Below, piece after piece: positions 46,024-55,090 of a DNA stretch of 64,000 nucleotides. Where the stretch lies: assembly GCA_963806045.1 (NCBI GenBank), contig CAWDWP010000004.1:288313-352312 (forward strand). Reading direction: 5' to 3'. How positions within the stretch are numbered: the first letter of the stretch is position 1; each line of letters begins with the position of its first letter. The translations under genes and the position numbers were made by a program. The notes beneath the pieces are model-generated. The model did not search any database, had not been told where the DNA came from, and was given only the letters and a program-made list of their open reading frames with translations. The DNA comes from DATCHW01 sp963806045. GTDB taxonomy: Bacteria > Bacteroidota > Ignavibacteria > Tepidaquicellales > Tepidaquicellaceae.

Positions 46024-48582
46024 TTAATTGTAGCTTTTTAATAAGTTTAAAATTTCAAAACATCCTTTATAATATAATATCAATAAAATACTTCCATAAA
46101 AAAAGGATAACGAAATTAAACTGAAAAATATCATTTTGAATCTGTTAATCTCCAGTAATATTCTTGATCCTGATATTATCCTATATAAAAAAATTAAGGA
46201 AAGTATAATATAAATATAGTATGATAAGGAAATAAAACCAGAATCACTAAGTGATAATTTATAAATGACGGTACCAATTGGTAAAAATATTAAGAACGGC
46301 AGTGAGGACCAGATATTTACAGAATAAATATTCTTGAAATAAGATCTCCCTTTGGTGAATAATGACAGAAAGAATATAAAAAGCGAAATTAAAATTTGAA
46401 AAAAGAATAATATAAAAAATAAAAAGATTATCAATTTCAATGGAGAGCTAATGTATTCTGACAACAGAATTTTCAATGTATCGTTTGTAATTATTTTTGA
46501 TATTATAACATCAAATGAATTATAAGTTCTGAAATAATAAAATATCGCGGACAGATAAATTGCTAATCCTGCATTTATGAAAATACTCAGCAGAATATTA
46601 TAATATAAAGGTATCTGAGATTGCTCTTTCACAAGTTCGAAGAAAACTTTTGGTTTAAATGAAAATTTAAATATATTTTCTTTGAACTTTCTTAATTTTC
46701 CAATAAGCGAAGTCAAAATAATAATCAGAATAATGCCGGATACAACAAAGATATAGGAATTATCATTGTCTGATGAACCCTCCATCAGTCTTGGCAATTC
46801 CTGGTTATTTAGAAGATGTTTTAAAAAATTTACTGACTGTTTTGGTTCCCGATCTATTGAAAATATTCCGTCTGTTTTTAAATATGGATTTTTATCCAGT
46901 GAAAAAATTAAAGGCCTGGCCGAATTCCAGTCAGAATAAGAGGAAATAAAACAATATTTATTCTCCTTAGTGAATAATTTAAAGCAATCTATCAGGAATT
47001 TTGTTTGATATTCCATCGAATAAATATCACTGAATCCGTTTCGATTTTCATTATTGATTGAAACACCAAAAGAAGAAATAAAAAATGATTTTATACCATT
47101 TTTATTTAATAGCGTCAGCTTATTTTTAACATCATTTATGTCATTAGTGAAAAAATTTAGACCTTTGAAATCAACAATATCTTGACAAATATCATTAGAT
47201 ATATTGCAAGTAGTATAGTAAACGGGCCTTGAATCATACTTCCTGACAGCTTCCTTTGATGAGAGCAAGTATTCTTTCGATTCTTTTACAGTCACATCAA
47301 AATTATTCCCTAACCCCCAGGCAAGGATGCAAGCGGCATTTTTATCTCGCTTAATAATATTTTCAAGATATTCGAGAGAAGATTCAATATATTTATTTTT
47401 AGAAAGGGTTTTTTGAGGTACTTCATTAAATGGATAGTCCTGAAAAAGAAATAAACCCAACCTGTTACACGTATTTATCACATAAGGACTGGCAGAATTA
47501 CCGGGTATTCTAATACAATTAAATCCCACAGATTTAATGTATAATAAATCCTTTTCGACTTCACGGTAATCTAAAGCAGTGCCATACTTTGGAGATTCCT
47601 GATGGTAATTAATTCCTTTGATCATATATGGTTTTCCATTGAGGAAATAATTATTAGAACTGAATTTTATATTTGTAAAACCACACTCAAGATTATATTC
47701 ATCAACTATGCTATCAGAATAAGAAATAGAAATTCTTAATAAATATAACTCGGGATTTTCAGGAGACCATGAAGATATATTTTTTAAAATAAGTTTATTT
47801 TCGGCTGTAACCTGTGCGAAATTTTCTATCTGAAATTTTGTTTTTTCGCTTGACAAGAGTTCTTCACCTGTCGATTTTTTTATGACAATGGTACTAATTG
47901 TAAAATCTTTTTTTAAATTTGCGGTTTGGTCGATATTTGAAGATCTTATAGTACATGAATTAGATATTTTAACAGAATTCTCGGATTCAAAAGTATAATT
48001 AATCAGGCAATTAAAAACATAAACTTTAGGAACGGCAAGTAAATATATATCACCATGAATACCACCGAAATTACAGGAATAATTTATTTGATTTGCTAAT
48101 GGAATTGTTTCAGAATTGTTAAGTTTGTTATTTACAGTGATTTCTATGATATTTTCTTTGCCCAATACATTTTCTTCTATAGGAAGGTAAAGTGAATTAT
48201 TTCCTCCATAGTGATTTGTTATAAAATTATTGTTAATTCTGATTGCGGCTTCATAGTTAATTGCTTCACAAACCAATATAAAAGTCGAATTTCTTAATAA
48301 TTCGTCATTAATTGAGAAGCTTTTTTTAAATATAACTTTACCTTCATAATGATAAGAAAGCGGGATTTTCAAATTAGAAAAATTAGAACCATCATCAAAA
48401 GAAACCTGCCAGGTTCCGTTTAAATTAATCAAAGTTCGCTTAGGGCTTTCTAAATTTATTCCTGAATTAGGAATAAATTTTTCCGGTGGTCTCTCAAACA
48501 CTTTAATCTGGCAAAAAGAATTACCCGATATTAAAAGGGCAAGAAGTAATATGCCAATAAAGGATTTTGAGTTAAAATACAT
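46024..48582 (-). CDS. GH2-like pseudoenzyme fused to a multi-helix membrane domain
   Basis: I chose ATG 48582 (MYFNSKSFIGILLLALLISG, a signal peptide) over an upstream TTG, giving 852 residues. Residues 25-600 follow the glycoside hydrolase family 2 order: sugar-binding jelly roll (LNGTWQVSFDDG), immunoglobulin-like domain and a TIM barrel (NGKPYMIKGINYHQESPKYG). The acid/base motif, normally GNE, reads AWGLGNN (Asn427). The nucleophile motif, normally a Glu before FG or YG, reads FISSFG (Ser504). Both catalytic glutamates are therefore absent. From about residue 609 there are 5-6 membrane helices resembling Yip1-like domains. A carbohydrate-sensing or binding membrane protein is inferred. 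It ends 10 bases before the smc start. Confidence 0.82.
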   Translation of the reverse strand: MYFNSKSFIGILLLALLISGNSFCQIKVFERPPEKFIPNSGINLESPKRTLINLNGTWQVSFDDGSNFSNLKIPLSYHYEGKVIFKKSFSINDELLRNSTFILVCEAINYEAAIRINNNFITNHYGGNNSLYLPIEENVLGKENIIEITVNNKLNNSETIPLANQINYSCNFGGIHGDIYLLAVPKVYVFNCLINYTFESENSVKISNSCTIRSSNIDQTANLKKDFTISTIVIKKSTGEELLSSEKTKFQIENFAQVTAENKLILKNISSWSPENPELYLLRISISYSDSIVDEYNLECGFTNIKFSSNNYFLNGKPYMIKGINYHQESPKYGTALDYREVEKDLLYIKSVGFNCIRIPGNSASPYVINTCNRLGLFLFQDYPFNEVPQKTLSKNKYIESSLEYLENIIKRDKNAACILAWGLGNNFDVTVKESKEYLLSSKEAVRKYDSRPVYYTTCNISNDICQDIVDFKGLNFFTNDINDVKNKLTLLNKNGIKSFFISSFGVSINNENRNGFSDIYSMEYQTKFLIDCFKLFTKENKYCFISSYSDWNSARPLIFSLDKNPYLKTDGIFSIDREPKQSVNFLKHLLNNQELPRLMEGSSDNDNSYIFVVSGIILIIILTSLIGKLRKFKENIFKFSFKPKVFFELVKEQSQIPLYYNILLSIFINAGLAIYLSAIFYYFRTYNSFDVIISKIITNDTLKILLSEYISSPLKLIIFLFFILFFFQILISLFIFFLSLFTKGRSYFKNIYSVNIWSSLPFLIFLPIGTVIYKLSLSDSGFISLSYYIYIILSLIFLYRIISGSRILLEINRFKMIFFSLISLSFFYGSILLILYYKGCFEILNLLKSYN

Positions 48583-48703
48583 AAAAATTAACAATTTGTA
48601 AAACTATCTTAATATATAAAATAGTTTGTTTGAAAATAATAAAAAATCTAAAATTACAGAAATAATATTTAGATAATTTGAACTAATTTGTATTTGATAA
48701 ATG

Positions 48704-48730
48704 AAAAAAGCGGTAATTATACCGCTTTTT
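48704..48730 (-). terminator. Rho-independent terminator after tRNA-Arg
   Basis: On the minus strand AAAAAGCGGTA - TAAT - TACCGCTTTTTT forms a ten-pair stem ending in a T run. It begins two bases after the tRNA-Arg 3' end. A-runs and T-runs on both sides make it potentially bidirectional. Confidence 0.8.
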
Positions 48731-48731
48731 G

Positions 48732-48805
48732 TACGCCCGACTGGATTCGAACCAGTGACCCACAGCTTAGAAGGCTGTTGCTCTATCCAGCTGAGCTACG
48801 GGCGC
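48732..48805 (-). tRNA. tRNA-Arg (anticodon TCT)
   Basis: The minus strand gives acceptor stem GCGCCCG / CGGGCGT (first pair G-U) with discriminator A, D-arm GCTC...GAGC, anticodon loop CTTCTAA (TCT) and T-arm ACTGG-TTCGAAT-CCAGT. CCA is not encoded. It reads AGA and AGG codons. Confidence 0.95.
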
Positions 48806-48932
48806 AAATTAAAATAATAATCAAGTTAGTGAAAAATTACATCCCTTTCAATTTAAAAACCAGTGAATTCTAAACTTTTTTAGATAAAATCAGGTTACAT
48901 AACTAAGAAAATTGATAATTAAATTAATAATT

Positions 48933-49433
48933 ATGTTGAAAAAATTAATTCTGGATATCTTAACATTCGGCACGATCGGAATGTTATTAATAATCGCATT
49001 AAACTGCTCCAACAATAATAATGTAGTGAATGTAGTTGATAAAAATTTTATTAGCGGAACCGTAAGTTTTGCTGATTCGAGTTTTGGTTCAAATAGCGTT
49101 GGTTATTATGACATCGCTGTATTTTCTACATGGCCTCCTACAGGTCCACCTACTTCAAACGATTCTCTTAAAATATCGAAAGTAGGAGGAGTATTTAAAG
49201 CAGATTATAAATTAAGCTCAGTTCCAAACGGGACAACATATGTAGTAGCTGTTGGTTGGAGAAGATTGAGCGGAGGAGCAAGTCCGGTTATGGGAATTTA
49301 TGGATGTGACACAGCTCACGTACCGGCATCAACCTGTCCATTGAATCCTACGAGAATACAAATTGTATATGATAATGGAGTCTCCGGGGTAAATTTCTTA
49401 ACCTGGGCAGATACGACTAAGAAAATTTTTTAA
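48933..49433 (+). CDS. Putative lipoprotein, partner of the TonB receptor
   Basis: I chose ATG 48933 (MLKKLILDILTFGTIGMLLI, then IALNC). The region is a lipoprotein-like signal with Cys25 as a possible lipid site, though Asn at -1 is unusual. The rest is a beta-rich domain of about 140 residues with an ISGTVSFADSSFG opening, a WPPTGPPTSNDSLKIS loop and two further cysteines (GCDTAHVPASTC) that could form a disulfide. I do not recognise a family. It ends 30 bases before a TonB-dependent receptor on the same strand. Lipoproteins so placed often capture the receptor's ligand; that role is inferred. Confidence 0.68.
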   Translation: MLKKLILDILTFGTIGMLLIIALNCSNNNNVVNVVDKNFISGTVSFADSSFGSNSVGYYDIAVFSTWPPTGPPTSNDSLKISKVGGVFKADYKLSSVPNGTTYVVAVGWRRLSGGASPVMGIYGCDTAHVPASTCPLNPTRIQIVYDNGVSGVNFLTWADTTKKIF

Positions 49434-49463
49434 TATTATAATTGTTCATATTTATTCGACTTT

Positions 49464-51779
49464 ATGACTAAGCATATATGTGTTTTGTTATTTCTATTAG
49501 TCAATGTAAATTTTTTAAAAGCAGATGATGGAAGTTCGGAAGTTTCAGGTATTATAGTTGACGAAAAAACAAATGAGTCTGTATCTTCAGCTTCGATTAT
49601 TTTAGAATCCCAAACATATAATTTTAATATAAACACAGAATCAGATTTATCAGGGAATTATAATCTAAGAAATCTTAAAGAGGGTGAATATAAAATATTT
49701 GTCCGAAGACTTGGATTTAAGTTATTTACTGACAAGATATTTCTAAAATCGGGTCAAAAATTAAAATTTAATATTTATCTAGTCCCCTTAGAACTTGAAA
49801 TTGAGAAAATTAATGTAACCGCTTCGAAATCTGAGTTAACATTACAACAAACTCCATCTTCAATAAATATGGTTTCCTCCGAAGACATTTCGGCACGGAA
49901 TATCTCTACTTTTGATCAAGTTCTGGAAAGTATAGAAGGCGTATCAATCAATAGAACTAGTCCAATAAATGTTAGTTCATTGTCAATTAGAGGCAGTTCT
50001 GACGTGGCAGGCGGTGGAATAGGGAACAGGGTTTTATTGCTATTAGACGGAAGACCTTCTTTGACGGGAGATTCTAAGGGAGCTCTTTGGTCACTGATAC
50101 CCGTTTCCATTATTGAAAGAACAGAAGTTGTTAAGGGAGCATTCTCTTCACTTTATGGTTCAAGTGCAATCGGTGGGGTTATTAATGTTATAACTAAAAA
50201 ACCAACATTTAAACCTTATACTTCTTTAAATGTTAATTATGGTTTTTATGAAAAGCTCCCGGACAATTTAAAATTCAGCAGCGATTTGCAAAAATTTGTG
50301 GGTGTTGACTTACTACATAGTAACTCACTAAATAAAATTGGATATCTATTTGATGTTAATTATAAACAAAATGATGGATACGCTCAGCAAACAGATTATA
50401 AATTTTTCAGCGGAATCGGCAAACTGACGTATGATCTATTTTCTAACAGGGATTTGGAACTAACCGTTCAATATACTAACTCGAAAAGTGCTTTTCCTCA
50501 TTACTGGAAAAAAGACTTTGGTTTGGTTGAACCATATAAAGTTACCGATAATCTTCTGAATGACCGTATTAATAAAGAATCAGAGAGTATTGACCTATTT
50601 TACCGTGCAATACCAAACTCGAAATCGAAATATACTTCAAGATTTTATTATTACAGATTAAATAGTATATCTGAGTATAATCCACTGAATCCTGTTTCCC
50701 TTCAGTTCGGTATCCCGGGTCAACCATTTAGAACTTATATAACTTCTAATAATTTCGGGAATATTTCACAAGTTGATTTTAATCTTAGCAAAAATAATTA
50801 TTTAATAAGCGGACTGGATGTTCAATGGAATGTTGTTGCTTCCAGTCCCGATTCGATAGTTTACGGAAATCAGGAACAATATAATCTGGGATACTATGCA
50901 CAGGATCAGCATATTTTTCTGAGAGATAAAAATGATGAATCCGTTTTATCAACAACTTTTGGAGCTAGAATAGATTACACCAAATTTATAGCAGGAGCTA
51001 ATACTCTTCAATTAAGTCCTAAAGTATCAATGCTATTTTCGCCGGATATTAAATCTCAAATTTTTGAAAATACATCATACCGGCTTCTAATAGGCCGTTC
51101 ATTCAGAACTCCTTCAATTGCAGAACTATATTTTAAAAAAGAATTATTCGGGAATTTCGATTTTATATTTAATCCGAATTTGAAACCGGAGGAAATGTTA
51201 TCAGCAGAATTTGGTATCAGAAAACAATATGAAAACCGCTTTACACTCGATTTTTCATTTTACTTTAATAAATATGATAACTTAATTCAATATGTAAATG
51301 TCGGTACCGGCATTTATGGTCCTTTTCAGGTTAGGAATATAGCAAAATCACAAATTAAAGGATTTGAATTCCTGATAAACTATTCCTCAAAATTTCTGAT
51401 AGCGATGGATTATTTCAATTATAAATTTGAATTTAATTACACTTATGTTGATGCAAGGGATTTATCTGCTAGCAGGACTGATGATATTTTACCGTATAAA
51501 CCAAAACACTTATTGAATTTTAATGTTAATACAAATTATTCAGGATTCAATTTCAATGTGAACGGAAGATATGTAAGTAAAATTGAAAAGGTGCTTTTTT
51601 TCAAAAATGAAGAACCTCAGGCATTTTTCCTGCTGGATCTTAAATTAAGTAAGAAAATTGGAAGAAATATTAGTTTTTTTATAGCAGTCAATAATGTTAC
51701 AAATATCTTTTATCAGGAACTGGAAAGGATTGCAGCTCCAAACAGGAATTATAATTCAGGAATAAATATTGAATTTTAA
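49464..51779 (+). CDS. TonB-dependent outer-membrane receptor
   Basis: This 771-residue protein has a signal peptide (to about residue 21). A carboxypeptidase-regulatory-like domain follows (SGIIVDEKTNESVSSASIIL to about 110). The plug domain contains TPSSINMVSSEDI, VLLLLDGRPSLTGDSKG and SLYGSSAIGGVINVITKKP. A 22-strand-type barrel ends in aromatic residues (NSGINIEF). It takes up a scarce ligand such as a metal chelate, cobalamin or a glycan across the outer membrane with energy from TonB. The ligand is not evident. It follows the small lipoprotein gene and converges on the protease/propeller gene 25 bases away. Confidence 0.92.
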   Translation: MTKHICVLLFLLVNVNFLKADDGSSEVSGIIVDEKTNESVSSASIILESQTYNFNINTESDLSGNYNLRNLKEGEYKIFVRRLGFKLFTDKIFLKSGQKLKFNIYLVPLELEIEKINVTASKSELTLQQTPSSINMVSSEDISARNISTFDQVLESIEGVSINRTSPINVSSLSIRGSSDVAGGGIGNRVLLLLDGRPSLTGDSKGALWSLIPVSIIERTEVVKGAFSSLYGSSAIGGVINVITKKPTFKPYTSLNVNYGFYEKLPDNLKFSSDLQKFVGVDLLHSNSLNKIGYLFDVNYKQNDGYAQQTDYKFFSGIGKLTYDLFSNRDLELTVQYTNSKSAFPHYWKKDFGLVEPYKVTDNLLNDRINKESESIDLFYRAIPNSKSKYTSRFYYYRLNSISEYNPLNPVSLQFGIPGQPFRTYITSNNFGNISQVDFNLSKNNYLISGLDVQWNVVASSPDSIVYGNQEQYNLGYYAQDQHIFLRDKNDESVLSTTFGARIDYTKFIAGANTLQLSPKVSMLFSPDIKSQIFENTSYRLLIGRSFRTPSIAELYFKKELFGNFDFIFNPNLKPEEMLSAEFGIRKQYENRFTLDFSFYFNKYDNLIQYVNVGTGIYGPFQVRNIAKSQIKGFEFLINYSSKFLIAMDYFNYKFEFNYTYVDARDLSASRTDDILPYKPKHLLNFNVNTNYSGFNFNVNGRYVSKIEKVLFFKNEEPQAFFLLDLKLSKKIGRNISFFIAVNNVTNIFYQELERIAAPNRNYNSGINIEF

Positions 51780-51804
51780 TTCAGGTATTTACAAGTAATT
51801 TTCA

Positions 51805-54800
51805 TCAAAAATCGAATCCGAATAATACACCAAAATAAAATCTCCATTCTTTTCCATAGGTCACATCTACTCCCCGGAATTTTTTTGTGAATTCATCAAG
51901 TCCGTATGCAGCATTAAAGAAAATACAGGTAGGGAAAGCATAGAATGAGAAAGCTTGCAATCTTAATTCTGCGCCAATATCTTTTTTAAAATCATTTAAG
52001 CTCAATTTACCATTCCACGCATTACCATAATCTCCAAAAATCCCAAAATATAATTTATCAAGATATAATGGTGATATCCTTGTATCTATTTTAGTAAGTA
52101 TCGGGAATCTATAAGTAAGGTTTCCGGTAAGTACTCTTCCTCCCCCCAATGCATAAAAAGGATAGCCTTTCATTCCCGGCAACCCCGTCGCATAGAAATC
52201 ATAAAAATCATCGACTTTAGGTCCGAATATTGAAGCACCACGGATTTTCAAACTGACAGTATGAGTATTATTAAAAAGACCTATTGATTCGAGCCATTCG
52301 GCGTCCAGTTTATGCAGTCTGTTTGTTGTAAATATTGTTATCAAATTCCCGTCATTTGTTACTTCAAATTGAGGGTTAATTTTGCTTATTTCATAATCAT
52401 ATTTTATTTTTATTTTTCTCCCGATTGGATTAATTTCAAGATTTCTTGTCGCGTAATAACTTTCATATAAGTATGATAATGAAAATGTATTTGCTTTGAA
52501 ATAGTCCTCTGATGATGCCCTTATAGGAATTCCGCTCGACGGAATTAAAAATGCATCAATTGCAGATGCATATTTGGAAAATGAATAATTAAATTTGAAA
52601 TCATGATAAAAATTGAAGAGTTTAAAACTCATTCCAAGATCAAATTCCAGCAAGTCATATGTAACACCAACATTTATAGTATCCAGTCCTGCTATTAATT
52701 GTCCTGAAGATTGTCTTGAAATATTATAACCTTCGATTGAAAATTTGGGTGAAAAGCTTAATTTCTTAGAGAAAAAGTCTTTTAAGAAAGGAACACCATT
52801 ATTGTAATTGAATTGAAAAAACAAATCCCTTTCACCTTTCCGGTTTATATTAGCTCCACCGAAAATAGAGACCCTGTCCATCAATTCATCCGAGTAAAAA
52901 TAGAAACCGGGTTTTATAGCATCCAGTACATTATTATCTTTAGTATAGTTATCATATCTGATTACCGGAAAAAAGGCTATGTTCGTAAAAATACTTGTGT
53001 AAGGTTTCTCTTTAAATTCCGGTATTTTTTTATCATCGAAATTTTTAAGAGAATTCCAGTTATAATTATTTTTAGATTCCAAAGAAGTGGAGTCTGTATC
53101 TGCATATTTCTGAATTAATTTATCAGGCCTTTTATAATCTGCCTCAGTATTTATTGCAATCTCTTTAAAGTCTTTTAACATTGCAATCTTATAACCGGTG
53201 GATTTATAAGTAGCATAAACAAGATTTCCTTTCACATCGACATTTGGCATAAAGGCACCGCCAACAACGTTAGTGATTTGTTTTATTTCTTTTGATTGTA
53301 AATCATAAGAATATATATTAAAAATCCCTGTTCGGTCAGATGAAAAATATAATTTTTTAAAATCTTTTGAGAATACAGGTGACCTCGTGTCTTGGTATGA
53401 ATTGTCAAATAACGTCTGGATATCCCTTGATTTAATATCTAATACTGAGATTTTTCTTGATTTTTCGAAAGAATAATCAAAATAAATCTTACTTCCGTCA
53501 TCATTAAATACAGGATTATAAACTTCCTCTCCGTTATTAAATTTGGTAAGAGCGGTTCTTTCTTTTCCTTCTGAATCAGAAATATATAGGTTTAATGTAC
53601 CATCTCTGCTCACGATAAAACATATTGATTTTCCATCAGGTGAATAAGACGGGGAAGTTGCTCTGAATTTTTCAGTAAGTCTTCTTTCTTTTTTAGTGGA
53701 AAAATTATATTCGTATAAATCATATAGAATAATATCGTCAAAACTTGGTGGTATATTACGTTTTGAATAAATTATTCTTTTTCCGTCCGGAGACCATGAA
53801 AAATTTGAACCAACAGGAAAAGCTATAGGCTCTTTCTTTTTTGTTTCCATATTGTATATGAATAATCCTGTGGAAGAGAAATCATATTCCTGATTTGATA
53901 AAAAAGCAATTTTCTTGTTATCAGGAGAAATATGCGGATAATAATTTGCAAAGCCAATATTTTCTATTATTTCTCCATCAATAATGTTGGATTTAACATT
54001 CTTTAAATTTTCATTGTACTCATTCCGGAGATATGTTTTCCAGTTATTATATAAATCAATACCGTCTATACCAAGATTTTTACGTAAAGAAGCGTCCATA
54101 CTAAAATTTGTTAAATCCCCCAAACTGACGGATATTTCTTTCAGTTTATCTTCACCATATGTTCTTGAAATATACCGGACGAAAGCAAAACCCGAATTAT
54201 AGATTGATTCTGCTTTTAGTGAGGTAATTGAAGAAAATTGTCCCATTTCATTATATGATAACATATTATTATCCATAACATATGACCTTAATATCATATC
54301 TCGATGAGAATCCCAATTATCATAATCGAGCTGTTGTCTCTGGTATTGAGCTGTTCCTTCAGCAAACCATGCGGGAACTCCAACGCCAGAAATGGGGTAA
54401 GATACTATAACATTAGGATATCCATACAAGACATCAGGTCTTCGTTCTTTTTCATAATTTAACCACTGCAGGTATATGGCAGGAACTTTTGTCGATAATT
54501 TCATAGATGCCTGAATCTGAATCATATGTGTAAACTCATGTGTGATTACATTTCTGAGCCAATTATGCGTTCCCCTAAGATCGTAATCTAAAGGAGAAGC
54601 AAAGATGGAAATTCTGTTATTAAAAAAATCAGTGGCTCCGTTTGATACATCAGAAACATCTGTAATTATAAAATTCACTTTATCTTTCGGTTCATATTGA
54701 TATAGAATGGTTATAGGACCATAAACTTCCTCTGCAATTTTTGCAACCGTCTTTGCAGATCTTGATGCTTCCGTATGATATGTTATAGTGAAATGCTCTG

Positions 54801-54921
54801 TTTCAATTGTATACCAATCAAGATCCGGATAAGAATCGAACTGAGAAAATACTTTAATTTGAACAATAAAACAAAAAATAATTAAAATACAAGTACGAAA
54901 ACTATTAATTTTATTAATCAT
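51805..54921 (-). CDS. Outer-membrane protein with peptidase, beta-propeller and barrel domains
   Basis: This 1038-residue protein has a signal peptide (to about residue 26). A gluzincin-type peptidase domain follows (peptidase MA-like) with HEFTH at 128-132 and a downstream WFAEGTA (Glu188) as third zinc ligand. From about 330 to 620 there are TolB/PD40-type propeller repeats (HISPDNKKIAFLSN, FSWSPDGKRIIYSK, PSYSPDGKSICFIV). The C-terminal 350 residues form an Omp85-like barrel (GLPGMKGYPFYALGGGRVLT). All zinc ligands expected for activity are present. The layout suggests a surface or periplasmic protease held in the outer membrane. It is divergent from sprA across 169 bases containing a 20-base palindrome. 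Confidence 0.87.
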   Translation of the reverse strand: MINKINSFRTCILIIFCFIVQIKVFSQFDSYPDLDWYTIETEHFTITYHTEASRSAKTVAKIAEEVYGPITILYQYEPKDKVNFIITDVSDVSNGATDFFNNRISIFASPLDYDLRGTHNWLRNVITHEFTHMIQIQASMKLSTKVPAIYLQWLNYEKERRPDVLYGYPNVIVSYPISGVGVPAWFAEGTAQYQRQQLDYDNWDSHRDMILRSYVMDNNMLSYNEMGQFSSITSLKAESIYNSGFAFVRYISRTYGEDKLKEISVSLGDLTNFSMDASLRKNLGIDGIDLYNNWKTYLRNEYNENLKNVKSNIIDGEIIENIGFANYYPHISPDNKKIAFLSNQEYDFSSTGLFIYNMETKKKEPIAFPVGSNFSWSPDGKRIIYSKRNIPPSFDDIILYDLYEYNFSTKKERRLTEKFRATSPSYSPDGKSICFIVSRDGTLNLYISDSEGKERTALTKFNNGEEVYNPVFNDDGSKIYFDYSFEKSRKISVLDIKSRDIQTLFDNSYQDTRSPVFSKDFKKLYFSSDRTGIFNIYSYDLQSKEIKQITNVVGGAFMPNVDVKGNLVYATYKSTGYKIAMLKDFKEIAINTEADYKRPDKLIQKYADTDSTSLESKNNYNWNSLKNFDDKKIPEFKEKPYTSIFTNIAFFPVIRYDNYTKDNNVLDAIKPGFYFYSDELMDRVSIFGGANINRKGERDLFFQFNYNNGVPFLKDFFSKKLSFSPKFSIEGYNISRQSSGQLIAGLDTINVGVTYDLLEFDLGMSFKLFNFYHDFKFNYSFSKYASAIDAFLIPSSGIPIRASSEDYFKANTFSLSYLYESYYATRNLEINPIGRKIKIKYDYEISKINPQFEVTNDGNLITIFTTNRLHKLDAEWLESIGLFNNTHTVSLKIRGASIFGPKVDDFYDFYATGLPGMKGYPFYALGGGRVLTGNLTYRFPILTKIDTRISPLYLDKLYFGIFGDYGNAWNGKLSLNDFKKDIGAELRLQAFSFYAFPTCIFFNAAYGLDEFTKKFRGVDVTYGKEWRFYFGVLFGFDF

Positions 54922-54962
54922 TGAATAAAATGAATTTTATAATTATTATTGAACAGCTATTA

Positions 54963-54982
54963 AATTAAGTAATTACTTAATT
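54963..54982. repeat. Perfect 20-base palindrome between divergent promoters
   Basis: AATTAAGTAATTACTTAATT is identical on both strands. It sits 42 bases upstream of the protease/propeller gene and 108 bases upstream of sprA, inside the only intergenic space between these divergent outer-membrane genes. A dimeric regulator's operator is possible; the all-but-two A/T content also allows chance. Confidence 0.45.
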
Positions 54983-55090
54983 ATATTGCAGGTAAATATT
55001 GTGCGATAAGTATATTTAAATTATTTCTTTAAATTAAATAAATAAAATTATAGAAGAAAGATACTATTTTAAGTTAATAACTAAATATAG

